Below, piece by piece: positions 42,591 to 50,867 of a DNA stretch of 64,000 bases (position 1 is the stretch's first letter; every line of letters starts with the position of its first letter). Both the position numbers and the translations under genes were made by a program. The stretch is from the NCBI RefSeq assembly GCF_002904295.1, contig NZ_PPHG01000019.1, positions 1-64,000 of the forward strand. The letters are read 5' to 3'. The stretch comes from Amycolatopsis sp. CA-128772 (GTDB lineage Bacteria; Actinomycetota; Actinomycetes; Mycobacteriales; Pseudonocardiaceae). The notes below the pieces were generated by a model. The model saw only the letters and a list, made by a program, of their open reading frames with translations. It was not told the origin of the DNA and did not search any database.

Positions 42591-43936
42591 GACCGGTCCA
42601 GCAACGCCTGAGCCTGCTTCTGCGCGTCGGCGAGCAAGGCCGGGATGTCGGCACCACGGTCGGTCAGGACCTTCTGCGCCACCGGGTCGAGCAAGCCGTA
42701 GATCTGCTGGGTGGATCGCGTCGGCTCCGGGATCAGCGGCTGGCCGAACATCTTGTCGGTGTACGGCGTCATCTGCTTCACCGGCACGTTGACGTACTGC
42801 GCGATCCAGCCCATCCGCTGGTCGAAGGTCGCCTTGTCGAACACCGGCAGCTCGGGCGAGCCGACGGCCTCGCCGGAGTCCGCCGTCGCCTTCGCGTCGG
42901 CAACAGCCGCGGCCTGGTCGGCCTGCTTGCTCAGGTAATAGAAGTCGATCCACTTCACGGCCGCAGCTTTGACGGCGCCGTTCGCCTTGGCGTTGACGCC
43001 GGCGAGGGTGCCGCCGCCGAGGACACCGGCGTTCGGGCCGTCGAGCGGGAGGGCCGTGACGCCGTAGTCGTCGGCCTTGATCGCGTTCTGCGCCTTCAGC
43101 GAGCCGTAGTTGCCGCCGCCGGAGACGTACATCCCGATCCGGCCGGCGGCGAAGTCCTGGTTGATGCCGTTCCAGTCGTAGAGGAAGTTGGCGCCCATGC
43201 TGTTGTCGTCCCAGCGCATGGTGTGGATCGTCTGCAGCGCGCGGGCCATCTGCGGGGTGTTCAGCGTGGCCGTCGCCTTGTCGCCGGTCAGCTGTTCGGT
43301 GCGGCCGCCGAAGGCGTAGTCGAGCGTGGTGAGGATCCAGCCGCCGGTGTTGTCGGTGGTCAGCTGGGCGTACCCGGCCTGGCCCGTCTTCTGCGCGATC
43401 TGCTTGGCGTCCGCGCGGATCTCGTCCCACGTGGACGGTGGCTTGTCCGGGTCGAGCCCCGCTTGCTTGAAGAGCGTCCGGTTGTAGTGCAACGCTTGGC
43501 CGTGCGCGGCGATCGGGACGGCCCACATCTTGCCGTCGGCGGCCGAGCCGGCTTTCGCGACCTCGGGGTTGAACTTCTTCGCGTACGGCAGGCCGGCGAC
43601 CAGCTCGCTGATGTCGGCGATCTGACGGCGTTCGATCAGGCCGCGGCCGTCGGTGAAGGGCATTGTGAGGACGTCCGGGAGCGTGCCGCCCGCCAGCTGC
43701 GCGGTGAACGTCGTCGCGTCCCACTTGAACTCCTGCGGGACCAGGTCGATCGTCGGGTTCGCGGTTTCGAACTGCGTGACGCGGGCGTTGAACGCGGCGA
43801 CCGCGCCCTGGTCCAAGCCCGGTTCGATGGACACCTTGACGACGGTCTTGCCGTCGGCGGTCGTGGTGTCGCCGCCGGAACAGGCGGTCAGCGCGGCGGC
43901 GCACAGGCATACCGCGGCGATCTTCGAGGACTTCAT
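42587..43936 (-). CDS. Sugar-binding lipoprotein of ABC transporter
   Basis: The 449-residue protein starts with a lipoprotein signal and lipobox (MKSSKIAAVCLCAAALTACS, cysteine ~19). The rest is a cluster B/MalE-type binding protein (EFKWDATTFTAQLAGGTLPD, DEIRADAKQIAQKTGQAG, AGRIGMYVSGGGNYGS). It captures an oligosaccharide outside the membrane and delivers it to the permeases downstream. AGGAGAG precedes the ATG. It is 15 bases after the GH13 gene in the same operon. Confidence 0.93.
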   Translation of the reverse strand: MKSSKIAAVCLCAAALTACSGGDTTTADGKTVVKVSIEPGLDQGAVAAFNARVTQFETANPTIDLVPQEFKWDATTFTAQLAGGTLPDVLTMPFTDGRGLIERRQIADISELVAGLPYAKKFNPEVAKAGSAADGKMWAVPIAAHGQALHYNRTLFKQAGLDPDKPPSTWDEIRADAKQIAQKTGQAGYAQLTTDNTGGWILTTLDYAFGGRTEQLTGDKATATLNTPQMARALQTIHTMRWDDNSMGANFLYDWNGINQDFAAGRIGMYVSGGGNYGSLKAQNAIKADDYGVTALPLDGPNAGVLGGGTLAGVNAKANGAVKAAAVKWIDFYYLSKQADQAAAVADAKATADSGEAVGSPELPVFDKATFDQRMGWIAQYVNVPVKQMTPYTDKMFGQPLIPEPTRSTQQIYGLLDPVAQKVLTDRGADIPALLADAQKQAQALLDRS

Positions 43937-43951
43937 TGTCTCTCCTGGCGG

Positions 43952-45604
43952 TTACTGGACTCGCAGCCAGACGGCTGTGTCGGTGGGCAATTGGGAGCCG
44001 GGCAGCTCGCCGCTGGCGAGCAGGATTTCGAGGTGGCCGGGCAGGTCGATCGGGGTGTCGCCGAAGTTGACCAGGCAGAGCAGGTCCTTGCCACGGCGGA
44101 AGGCGAGGACCTCGGCGCGGTCCTCGGTCGCCCAGGCGAACTCCTCCCCGTGCAGCGCGGGTTCGGACCGGCGCAGCGCGATCATGGTGCGGTAGAGCGT
44201 CAGCATCGACCGGGGATCGCCGTCCTGCCGCTCGACCGAGTAGTCACCCCAGTCGGCGGGCTGGGGCAGCCACGGGGTTCCGGCGCCGAAGCCGTACGCG
44301 CTGTCGGCGTCTGACGTCCAGGGGAGTGGGACGCGGCAGCCGTCGCGGCCGGGGTCGGTGCCGCCGGAGCGGAAGTGCATCGGGTCCTGCAGCACGTCGA
44401 GGGGCAGGTCCTCGACTTCGGGCAGGCCCAGCTCGTCACCCTGGTAGACGTACAGCGAGCCGGGCAGCGCCGCCGACAGCAACGCGGCCGCGCGGGCCCG
44501 GCGCTGCGCCCTGGCCAGGTCGGTGGGGATGCCGAAAGCGCGGGCGACGAAGCCGAACGAGCTGTCCTCACGGCCGTAGCGGGTGGCCGCGCGGGTGACG
44601 TCGTGGTTGGACAGCACCCACGTCGGCGGCGCGCCGACCGGGCCGTGGGCGTCCAAGGTGGACACGATCGCGGTGCGCAGCTCGGCGGCGTCCCACGGGC
44701 GCATCATGAAGTCGAAGTTGAACGCCGTGTGCATCTCGTCGGTGCGCAGGTAGCGGGCGAAGCGGTGCGGGTCGGCCAGCCAGACCTCGCCGACCAGGAC
44801 ACGCGGCTCGGCGTAGGAGTCGGCGACGGCCCGCCAGCTGCGGTAGATGTCGTGGATCTCGTCGCGGTCGACGAACGGGTGCGCGTCCGGCGTCACCTCG
44901 TTCGGCAGCGCGGGGTCCTTGACCGGCATGGTCGCGGAGTCGATGCGGATGCCCGCGACGCCCCGGTCGAACCAGAACCGCAGCACCTGCTCGTGCTCGT
45001 GGCGGACGTCCGGGTGGTTCCAGTTGAGGTCCGGCTGCTCGGGCGCGAACAGGTGGAGGTACCACTCGCCGGGCGTGCCGTCCGGGTTGGTGGTGCGGGT
45101 CCATGTGCCGCCGGAGAAGCTGGACTCCCAGTCCGTCGGCGGCAGCTCCCCGTGCTCGCCGCGGCCTTCGCGAAACCAGAACCGTTGCCGCTCCGGCGAT
45201 CCCGGCCCGGCGGCGAGCGCGGCGCGGAACCACTCGTGCCGGTCGGAGACGTGGTTGGGGACGATGTCCACAATGGTCCGGATACCGAGCGCGGACGCGT
45301 CGGCGATCAGCTGCTCGGCTTCCGCGAGGGTGCCGAACGCCGGGTCGATCGCGCGGTAGTCGGCGACGTCGTAGCCGCCGTCGGCCAGCGGCGAGGAGTA
45401 CCACGGGGTGAACCACAGGGCGTCCACGCCGAGGCTCTTCAGGTAGGGCAGGCGGGCGCGGACGCCGGCGAGGTCACCGGTGCCGTCGCCGTTGCCGTCG
45501 GCGAAACTGCGGGGGTAGATCTGGTAGATGACCGCACGGCGCCACCACGGCGCCGCCTGCTCGGCGGGCGTGGTCAGCGGGTCGGCCGAGATGTCGGTGG
45601 TCAC
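43952..45604 (-). CDS. GH13 alpha-glucosidase (oligo-1,6-glucosidase group)
   Basis: The GTG at 45604 is preferred because GGGAG stands just upstream; an in-frame TTG at 45625 would add 7 residues. The ~550-residue cytoplasmic enzyme has the GH13 motifs in order: VIYQIYPRSFADGNGDGTGD, DIVPNHVSDRHEWF, GIRIDSATMPV (nucleophile aspartate), VLVGEVWL (acid glutamate) and VLSNHDVTR (third aspartate). It should hydrolyse imported alpha-gluco-oligosaccharides to glucose. It is the first gene of the operon that ends with the GH87 gene. Confidence 0.92.
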   Translation of the reverse strand: MTTDISADPLTTPAEQAAPWWRRAVIYQIYPRSFADGNGDGTGDLAGVRARLPYLKSLGVDALWFTPWYSSPLADGGYDVADYRAIDPAFGTLAEAEQLIADASALGIRTIVDIVPNHVSDRHEWFRAALAAGPGSPERQRFWFREGRGEHGELPPTDWESSFSGGTWTRTTNPDGTPGEWYLHLFAPEQPDLNWNHPDVRHEHEQVLRFWFDRGVAGIRIDSATMPVKDPALPNEVTPDAHPFVDRDEIHDIYRSWRAVADSYAEPRVLVGEVWLADPHRFARYLRTDEMHTAFNFDFMMRPWDAAELRTAIVSTLDAHGPVGAPPTWVLSNHDVTRAATRYGREDSSFGFVARAFGIPTDLARAQRRARAAALLSAALPGSLYVYQGDELGLPEVEDLPLDVLQDPMHFRSGGTDPGRDGCRVPLPWTSDADSAYGFGAGTPWLPQPADWGDYSVERQDGDPRSMLTLYRTMIALRRSEPALHGEEFAWATEDRAEVLAFRRGKDLLCLVNFGDTPIDLPGHLEILLASGELPGSQLPTDTAVWLRVQ

Positions 45605-45674
45605 GGGACTCCCGTTCTGGCTCAACGGTTTCCGGAGCGCGGCGAAGGGTGCGGACCGGCGTCCGCAGCGATTA

Positions 45675-45690
45675 GGTTTAGCGCTATACC
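45675..45690. promoter_or_regulatory. LacI-type operator
   Basis: GGTTTAGCGCTATACC is a palindrome with one mismatched pair (GGTwTAGCGCTAwACC) and a GC centre typical of LacI-family operators. It lies between the GH13 operon start (45604) and the divergent LacI gene (45776). Both promoters can be blocked by one bound repressor. AT-rich bases (TTGATAGACGGTAATGTC) to the right hold the promoter elements. Confidence 0.7.
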
Positions 45691-45775
45691 TTGATAGACG
45701 GTAATGTCAGGCCCGGCCGCTTGTCAACGGCCGGTCCCGTAAACTGGGGCCCGGGTGAGCGAGAGGAGTCCGAGG

Positions 45776-46801
45776 GTGCGCGTCACGCTGCGGGAGGTCG
45801 CCGAGCAGGCGGGCGTGAGCATGATGACCGTGTCGAACGTGATGAACGGCAACCGCGCGCGGGTCTCGCCCGGGACCATCGAGAAGGTCCAGCGCATCGC
45901 GGACGAGCTCGGGTACGTCCCGAGCGCGTCGGCGCGCAGCCTCGCGACCAAGGCGTCCCGGCTGGTCGGGCTGCTCGTGCCGGCCGCCGACGAAGACAGC
46001 CTCATGATCAGCCCGCACACGATGGCGATCGTCGGGATGATCGAACGCGAGCTGCGCAAATACGGCTACCACCTGCTGCTGCGCGGGGTCGCCCATCCGG
46101 ACGAGGTCGCCGAAGCCCTGCGCTCGTGGAGCCTCGACGGCGCGATCCTGCTCGGCTTCCTCGACGAAGAGGTCGGCAAGCTGACGAAGAAGACCATCGG
46201 CGCGGTCCACGTCGTGGCGATCGACAGCTACTCGGCGAACCGCCTGACGACGGGCACGCGCTCCGACGATTTCGCCGGCGCCCGGCTCGCGGCCGAACAC
46301 CTGCTGGATCTCGGCCACCGCCGGATCCTGTTCGTCGGTCCGGCGTTCAGCGGCGTCGGCGTGGTCCACGAACGCTTCGAGGGCTTTTGCCAGGCTTTCG
46401 ACGACGCCGGAGTGCCGCATCCGGACCTGGTGGAGACAGTCAACACGACGTACGCGGAAGGCCGCGAGCTGGGGCTTGTCCTGCGGGCGCGCCACTCTGG
46501 CGTGACAGCGTTGTTCGCCACGGCGGACATTCTCGCGGTCGGCATCGTCCACGGCCTGACGGAAGCGGGTGTACAGGTACCGGACGACCTTTCGGTGGTC
46601 GGCTTCGACAACCTGGACTTGTGCGACTACGTCACCCCGAAGTTGACGACGGTGTCGCAGGACATCGCCCGGAAGGCATCGACGGCGGTGTCAATCCTGC
46701 TGGGCTCGATCGAGCGGGGCGAGCGGCCGAAGCAACCGGTGACGATCGACGTTTCCCTCGTCGAGCGCGAGTCGACTGCACCGGTGCCTTCGGCGCCGTA
46801 G
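45776..46801 (+). CDS. LacI-family transcriptional regulator
   Basis: The protein has the classical helix-turn-helix and hinge (VTLREVAEQAGVSMMTVSNV, GYVPSASARSLATKASRLVG) followed by a sugar-binding domain (DDFAGARLAAEHLLDLGHRR, VVGFDNLDLCDYVTPKLTTV). The GTG at 45776 is chosen because GAGAGGAG lies 8 bases before it; a GTG at 45755 would add 7 residues without a good site. It is divergent from the alpha-glucan operon and should repress it until a glucoside is present. Confidence 0.9.
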   Translation: MRVTLREVAEQAGVSMMTVSNVMNGNRARVSPGTIEKVQRIADELGYVPSASARSLATKASRLVGLLVPAADEDSLMISPHTMAIVGMIERELRKYGYHLLLRGVAHPDEVAEALRSWSLDGAILLGFLDEEVGKLTKKTIGAVHVVAIDSYSANRLTTGTRSDDFAGARLAAEHLLDLGHRRILFVGPAFSGVGVVHERFEGFCQAFDDAGVPHPDLVETVNTTYAEGRELGLVLRARHSGVTALFATADILAVGIVHGLTEAGVQVPDDLSVVGFDNLDLCDYVTPKLTTVSQDIARKASTAVSILLGSIERGERPKQPVTIDVSLVERESTAPVPSAP

Positions 46802-47593
46802 GGATATCGCCGGATGAATGGGGCCTGCGGGTCGTATCGATCGCCGGCCCGCGCTGCGCCGAATGGACGTGGTGTCAGCCGGGGTTCACGCCAACGACGT
46901 CTATCCAACGTGCCGGCGATGACCGACGATGGCGATCATGGTGGGTGGGGAGAGCGGTCGGTGGACCAGCGTGGCCACGTTGGACGCGAACCGGGCCAAG
47001 TCGCGGTTCGGCGTGGCCTATGTCCGTGCGGTGTGCAGCCAGGCTGGAGTCGGTTTTCAAGAGACCAGCCCGGACGAAGACGTGCTCGCTGTCGATGGGT
47101 GCGTCGAATTCGAAATCGCCGCCGCGCGCGTCCAGATCAAGTGCACCGGGCAGTTCAGGCTCAAGGGCGGCTCGACGGCGACGCGCTGCCGATCGGAGAT
47201 CGATTGCCGCGCTGCAAGTGTCGGCGACCGCCGGTGAACTCGGCCGGCAGCACACATTCCGGGTCACGGCTGCGGTCGAAGCACCCGAGCCGGTGGTCGG
47301 CGGATACGCCACAGAAGCGGGTGTCGGATGAATGAGCTGGGTCGCTGGGATGCCCCATACCGACCAGGCCGACGTGTCGGCCACCCGGTCGTGTGCCGGG
47401 CTGCCCTGGGCGAGCCGGTCCTGCTCGCGAGATGCCCAACCTGCCGGAGATCGCCGTCGTCGTCACCGCGGCCGGCATTGTTCATGTGTTGCTTGACGCT
47501 CTTGGTGTCCACGAGGCTGAGCGCCGACTTACCGAGCAGTACGGGCGAAACGAAGGCTGCCGCTGTGGTCGTGCCGGCGTGTGTACTCAGGCA
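46802..47593. other. Gene-poor stretch with a DUF4365 domain remnant
   Basis: These 792 bases hold no intact gene. The one clear coding trace is the DUF4365 fragment (listed separately at 46929-47237). A short open reading near 47430-47560 (PNLPEIAVVVTAAGIVHVLL on the plus strand, or VDTKSVKQHMNNAGRGDDDG on the minus) is unassigned. No promoter or strong hairpin was recognised. Confidence 0.4.
46929..47237 (+). pseudogene. DUF4365-domain protein fragment
   Basis: The frame reads ANRAKSRFGVAYVRAVCSQA, GVGFQETSPDEDVLAVDGCV and EFEIAAARVQIKCTGQFRLK before breaking up into an arginine-rich end. This is the opening half of a DUF4365 domain (typical pattern: RAKSRFGVAYVR..C.QAG, ETSPDEDVLAVD, V.VQ.KCT). 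Full proteins have about 150-300 residues; here only about 85 match. DUF4365 has a PD-(D/E)xK-like look and is often found near defence or mobile elements, but its function is unproven. Truncated and probably dead. Confidence 0.55.
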
Positions 47594-49660
47594 TCAGAAG
47601 TCCGTGGGTGCTTGCCAGGCGTCGTCGTCCAGGAGGCGCTTGAGGATCTTGCCCGTCGCGTTGCGGGGCAGGTCCGGGACGAAGTAGACGTCCCGCGGCA
47701 CGGCGAACCGCGCCAGCCGCTGGTGGATGTACGCGCGGATGTCCTCGGCGTGCAGCGAAGCGCCGCGCCGGGGCACGACGTACGCCGCGAGCCGCTGGCC
47801 CCACTCCGCGTCCGCCACCCCGACCACTGCGGCGTCGTGCACGCCGGGCAGCGCGACCAGCGCCTCTTCGACCGGGCGCGGGAAGACGTTCTCGCCGCCG
47901 GAGACGATCATCTCGTCGGCGCGGCCGGTGACGAACAGCCGGCCCGCCGCGTCGAGGTAGCCGACGTCGCCGGTGGCCATCAGGTCCGCCGCGCGTGCCG
48001 GGTCGGTGCCGTTGGTGTAGCCGTCGAAGAGCATGTCGTTGCCGACGAAGATCTGGCCCTCGCCGCCCGGTGGCACCGGCTTGCGGTCCTCGTCGAGGAT
48101 GGCCAGGCGGGTGCCGAGCAGGCAGCGCCCGGCCGTGGTCGGCGCCGCGCGCAGGTCGGCGGGGTCGGCGATGCTCGCCCAGGACACTTCGGTCGAGCCG
48201 TAGAAGTTGTAGAGGACGTCGCCGAAGGTGTCCATGAACTGCGTGACGAACGTGCCGGACATCGCCGAGCCGCTGCTGGCGACGATCCGCAGCGACGACA
48301 GGTCGTAGCGCGCCCGCACCCGCTCGGGCAGGTCCATGATGCGCTGCAGCATGATCGGGACGGCGAACAGCGCGTCGCACTTCTGCTCGGCGATGGTCCG
48401 CAGCGTCTCTTCGGCGTCGAACTTGCGGGTCAGCGCGAGCGACGCTCGCAGCGCCATGCCGATCTGCATCGCGGCGAGGCCCCAGCTGTGGAACAGCGGT
48501 GCCGCGACGAGGATCCGGTCGCCGGCTTTGAGGGGAATGCGGTCGAGGATCGACGCGGCCGCGCCCATGCCCTTCGGGGTCGGGCGGCGCGCCCCCTTCG
48601 GCGTCCCGCTGGTGCCGGAGGTGAGCACGACCAGCCGGCCCGGCCGCTCGGCCGGCTTGGGCGGGTCGGCGGGCGCGGCGTGGATCAGCTCGTCGACGGT
48701 CGGGTAGCCGGCGTCGGCGTCCGGCCAGGTGCTGATCCGGGCGAAGTCGCCCGGCACGTTCGCGATGGTCTGCGCGAATTCGTCGTCGGCGAGCACGGCG
48801 GACGGCTTGTGCTCGGCGAGGACGTCCTTGACCGAGGCGGCGGACAGGCCGGTGTTCAGCAGGACGACGTCGGTGCCGAGCTTGCTGGCCGCGACGAACG
48901 ACTCGACCATCGCGGAGTGGTTGCGGCACATCAGCGCGATCCGGTCGCGTTCGGCGACGCCGAGTTCGCTCAGCGCGTTGGCGAGCCGGTCGCTGCGCTC
49001 CCGGACCTGGGCGAAGGTGCGGACGTTGCGCTCGTCGTGCAGCGCGACGTCGTCGGCGGCGCGGGCCGCGGCGGCCTGGTAGCCGCCCGCGACGGTGGCG
49101 CCCCACTGCGAGATGGAGTTGAGCTGACGCGCCAGCTTGTCCGGGCGGCCGGGGCTGAGCACGCCGGCGCGCACGAGGATGCCGGTGGTGCGGAGCTTGG
49201 TTGCCTTGACGCCCTCTTGCGTGGACCCGGGGTCGGCCTGCCCGGACAGACGCAGCTCAAGGCGTCCGGCGATCGCCTTCAGATCTTTTTTCGCTGACGC
49301 CAACAGGTCCTGGTAGGACGGTGGCAGCATCATCCGGACCAGGAGTTCGGTCTTACCGCCGGCCAGGGGTCTCAGCTCCAGGGAGACCCAGGTGCCGTCG
49401 TCGGGGTCGCTGCACCACACGATGTGCTCGCCCGGCCGGTGAACGACGGCCTGGATCTGCTTTTCCCGCATCGGCAGGCGTTCAGGGACGATCCGGATCA
49501 GGCCCTTGGGCCCTCGGCCCCGGGCGGCCGGTTCCTGGATCTCGCACCAGCTGATCTCCGGGACGAAGCAGGGGTACCACTCCGGCGATCCGACGATCTG
49601 CCACACCACCTCCGGCGGATGTCCGACCACGGCACTCGCCTCGATCACATCGTCACGCAT
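47594..49660 (-). CDS. SRPBCC-acyl-CoA synthetase fusion protein
   Basis: The 688-residue protein joins two parts. Residues ~1-130 form an SRPBCC (START-like) lipid-binding domain (IEASAVVGHPPEVVWQIVGS, PEWYPCFVPE, WVSLELRPL). Residues ~165-688 are a FadD-type acyl-CoA ligase with VLTSGTSGTPKGARR (P-loop), YNFYGSTEVSWASI, MATGDVGYLDAAGRLFVTGR and LPRNATGKILKRLLDD (catalytic lysine). It would bind a hydrophobic acid and activate it to an acyl-CoA or acyl-AMP. It is a single gene with no operon partners and lies between two decayed stretches. The fused arrangement is unusual. Confidence 0.9.
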   Translation of the reverse strand: MRDDVIEASAVVGHPPEVVWQIVGSPEWYPCFVPEISWCEIQEPAARGRGPKGLIRIVPERLPMREKQIQAVVHRPGEHIVWCSDPDDGTWVSLELRPLAGGKTELLVRMMLPPSYQDLLASAKKDLKAIAGRLELRLSGQADPGSTQEGVKATKLRTTGILVRAGVLSPGRPDKLARQLNSISQWGATVAGGYQAAAARAADDVALHDERNVRTFAQVRERSDRLANALSELGVAERDRIALMCRNHSAMVESFVAASKLGTDVVLLNTGLSAASVKDVLAEHKPSAVLADDEFAQTIANVPGDFARISTWPDADAGYPTVDELIHAAPADPPKPAERPGRLVVLTSGTSGTPKGARRPTPKGMGAAASILDRIPLKAGDRILVAAPLFHSWGLAAMQIGMALRASLALTRKFDAEETLRTIAEQKCDALFAVPIMLQRIMDLPERVRARYDLSSLRIVASSGSAMSGTFVTQFMDTFGDVLYNFYGSTEVSWASIADPADLRAAPTTAGRCLLGTRLAILDEDRKPVPPGGEGQIFVGNDMLFDGYTNGTDPARAADLMATGDVGYLDAAGRLFVTGRADEMIVSGGENVFPRPVEEALVALPGVHDAAVVGVADAEWGQRLAAYVVPRRGASLHAEDIRAYIHQRLARFAVPRDVYFVPDLPRNATGKILKRLLDDDAWQAPTDF

Positions 49661-50099
49661 CGTCTGTCCTCACGGTGTTACCGAACGCACGTTTAGGTCA
49701 CAGCGGCGCCAAGGTAACAGCGAATGGGTGAGCTTGATAGCCCGAACGGCGGGTACTGGAAAGTAGTTATGTTCGTAAAGATGGTGTAAATCGCTGCCAC
49801 GTGGTGCTTGACACGGGTGCGCAGCAGCTCTCTCTGTCCACCGTGGACAGCAGGTCCACGCGGTCGGCAACCGTTGCGTCTTGACCACGCTCCTGCGCTA
49901 CCTGCTCGGCGTGGGTCTCACCATTTCAAGCGTGTCCGCGCACCGGTTCGCCGAGCAGTCCCAAAATATGGAACGTCTGCGTTCCAGAATCTTGTGCGGT
50001 GGCGGGAGCTGCCCCATACTCCACCTTGAGTTCGTTGATGAGTCCGCCACGGAGACGACGTGCCCCTGAAGGCCGCCAGCAGGCCCTGATGGCTTTGTC
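49661..50099. promoter_or_regulatory. Intergenic region with palindromes and a promoter-operator module
   Basis: CTGTCCAC-C-GTGGACAG (49834-49850) is a perfect palindrome just after TTGACA (49808-49813), which resembles a -35 box. The module GGAACGTCTGCGTTCC (49971-49986) followed after 29 bases by CATACT (50016-50021) matches the modules at 52773 and 56766. It stands in front of a broken MFS gene. The short open readings here have no recognisable homologue. Confidence 0.5.
49971..49986. repeat. GGAACGTCTGCGTTCC operator, module copy 1
   Basis: A palindrome with one mismatch, the same in plan as those at 52773-52788 and 56766-56781. In all three a conserved TCTTG word follows within 10 bases and CATACT (a good -10 box) begins exactly 29 bases after the palindrome ends. 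The TetR regulator at 56067 is the best candidate binder. Confidence 0.7.
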
Positions 50100-50405
50100 A
50101 TGGCGAAGGGGGGCCAGGTGCGCACAGCGCTGTTCGCGGCGGATCTGCTCAACTTCCACGACCGCACGATCCCGGTGATCGTGGTCGAGCCGATCAAAGC
50201 CGAGTTCGGCTCAACCGATGCGAGATCGGCTTGATCACCGAGGCTTCACGATCGCCCACGCGCTATCCGGTGCGCCACTGTGCAGACCGGCCGACCGCTC
50301 GTCGCCACGGGCTGTCCTGGCCATCGGATCGGAGGTGTGGAGGCTGCTCACAGCAGTCACCGGGCTCGACGGACGCATCGGAGCCGCCTTCGTGACGGGC
50401 GTGCC
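50100..50405 (+). pseudogene. MFS transporter, truncated duplicate of the gene at 56859
   Basis: The frame opens at ATG 50100 with VRTALFAADLLNFHDRTIPV and IVVEPIKAEFGSTDA. This closely matches residues ~25-60 of the intact MFS at 56859 (LFAANLLNFYDRTIPSIVVE, PIKAEFGLSDAE). The frame then shifts and degraded matches continue at the DNA level to the equivalent of helix 3 (VWRLLTAVTGLDG against VWSLLTAVTGLAG). Then homology ends. It sits behind a copy of the same promoter-operator module, so module and gene were duplicated together. Confidence 0.75.
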
Positions 50406-50419
50406 GAGCGCGAGGGCGC

Positions 50420-50560
50420 AGGCAGTCGCGAACCTCGAACCCTTCCGGCGGGCTGGTGGCGGCGGGCGTAGACGCCGTCATGACCGGGCGCGTGGTGGTA
50501 CCGGCGATCGATCCGACCGACCCCGCTCGACGTCGGCGGTGATCGTGGACCTGCTGCACC
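50420..50560 (+). pseudogene. GH3 beta-N-acetylhexosaminidase-like fragment
   Basis: Across two frames the bases read LEPFRRA, then LVAAGVDAVMTGRVVVPAID, PTDPART and STSAVIVDLL. The string AGVDAVMTGHVVVPAID-P..P...S..VI.DLLR is typical of GH3 NagZ-type hexosaminidases just before the catalytic loop. Only about 45 residues remain. It follows the MFS fragment directly, so the patch is a mosaic. Confidence 0.5.
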
Positions 50561-50802
50561 CTGGGCACGACCAGGGGCGTTCCCTGCGCAAGACCGTCAT
50601 GGCGGCACTCGACGCGGGCGTGAATCCTGCTCCCCGGTGACCTGGAGCCCGGGTGAACAAGTGCGCCGGTTCACCTGACGCCATACCGGTGGCCTCGTAG
50701 CTTTCAGCCGCCGCCGAGGACCCGCGCTCGCCTGCGTCGAGCCCGCCCCGGCTGCGATCCACCGAGCCCACGCCGTGCGGTGGACCTCCGTGACCGCCTG
50801 GC

Positions 50803-50851
50803 CGACGACCAGGGGCCCGGCTCTGCAACCGATGCCGAGCCCTGGTCGTCG
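50803..50851. terminator. Terminator hairpin downstream of GH64
   Basis: CGACGACCAGGG (50803-50814) pairs perfectly with CCCTGGTCGTCG (50840-50851); the inner GGCTC and GAGCC can add a second stem. It lies 17 bases beyond the stop of the minus-strand GH64 gene. Confidence 0.7.
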
Positions 50852-50867
50852 CCATGACGGCGGTGCG

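Noticed and set aside
41634..43910. Single 758-codon minus-strand frame spanning binding protein and permease 1
   Set aside because: The first ~440 codons are the out-of-frame shadow of the binding protein; the true permease starts at GTG 42590, overlapping the binding protein's stop.
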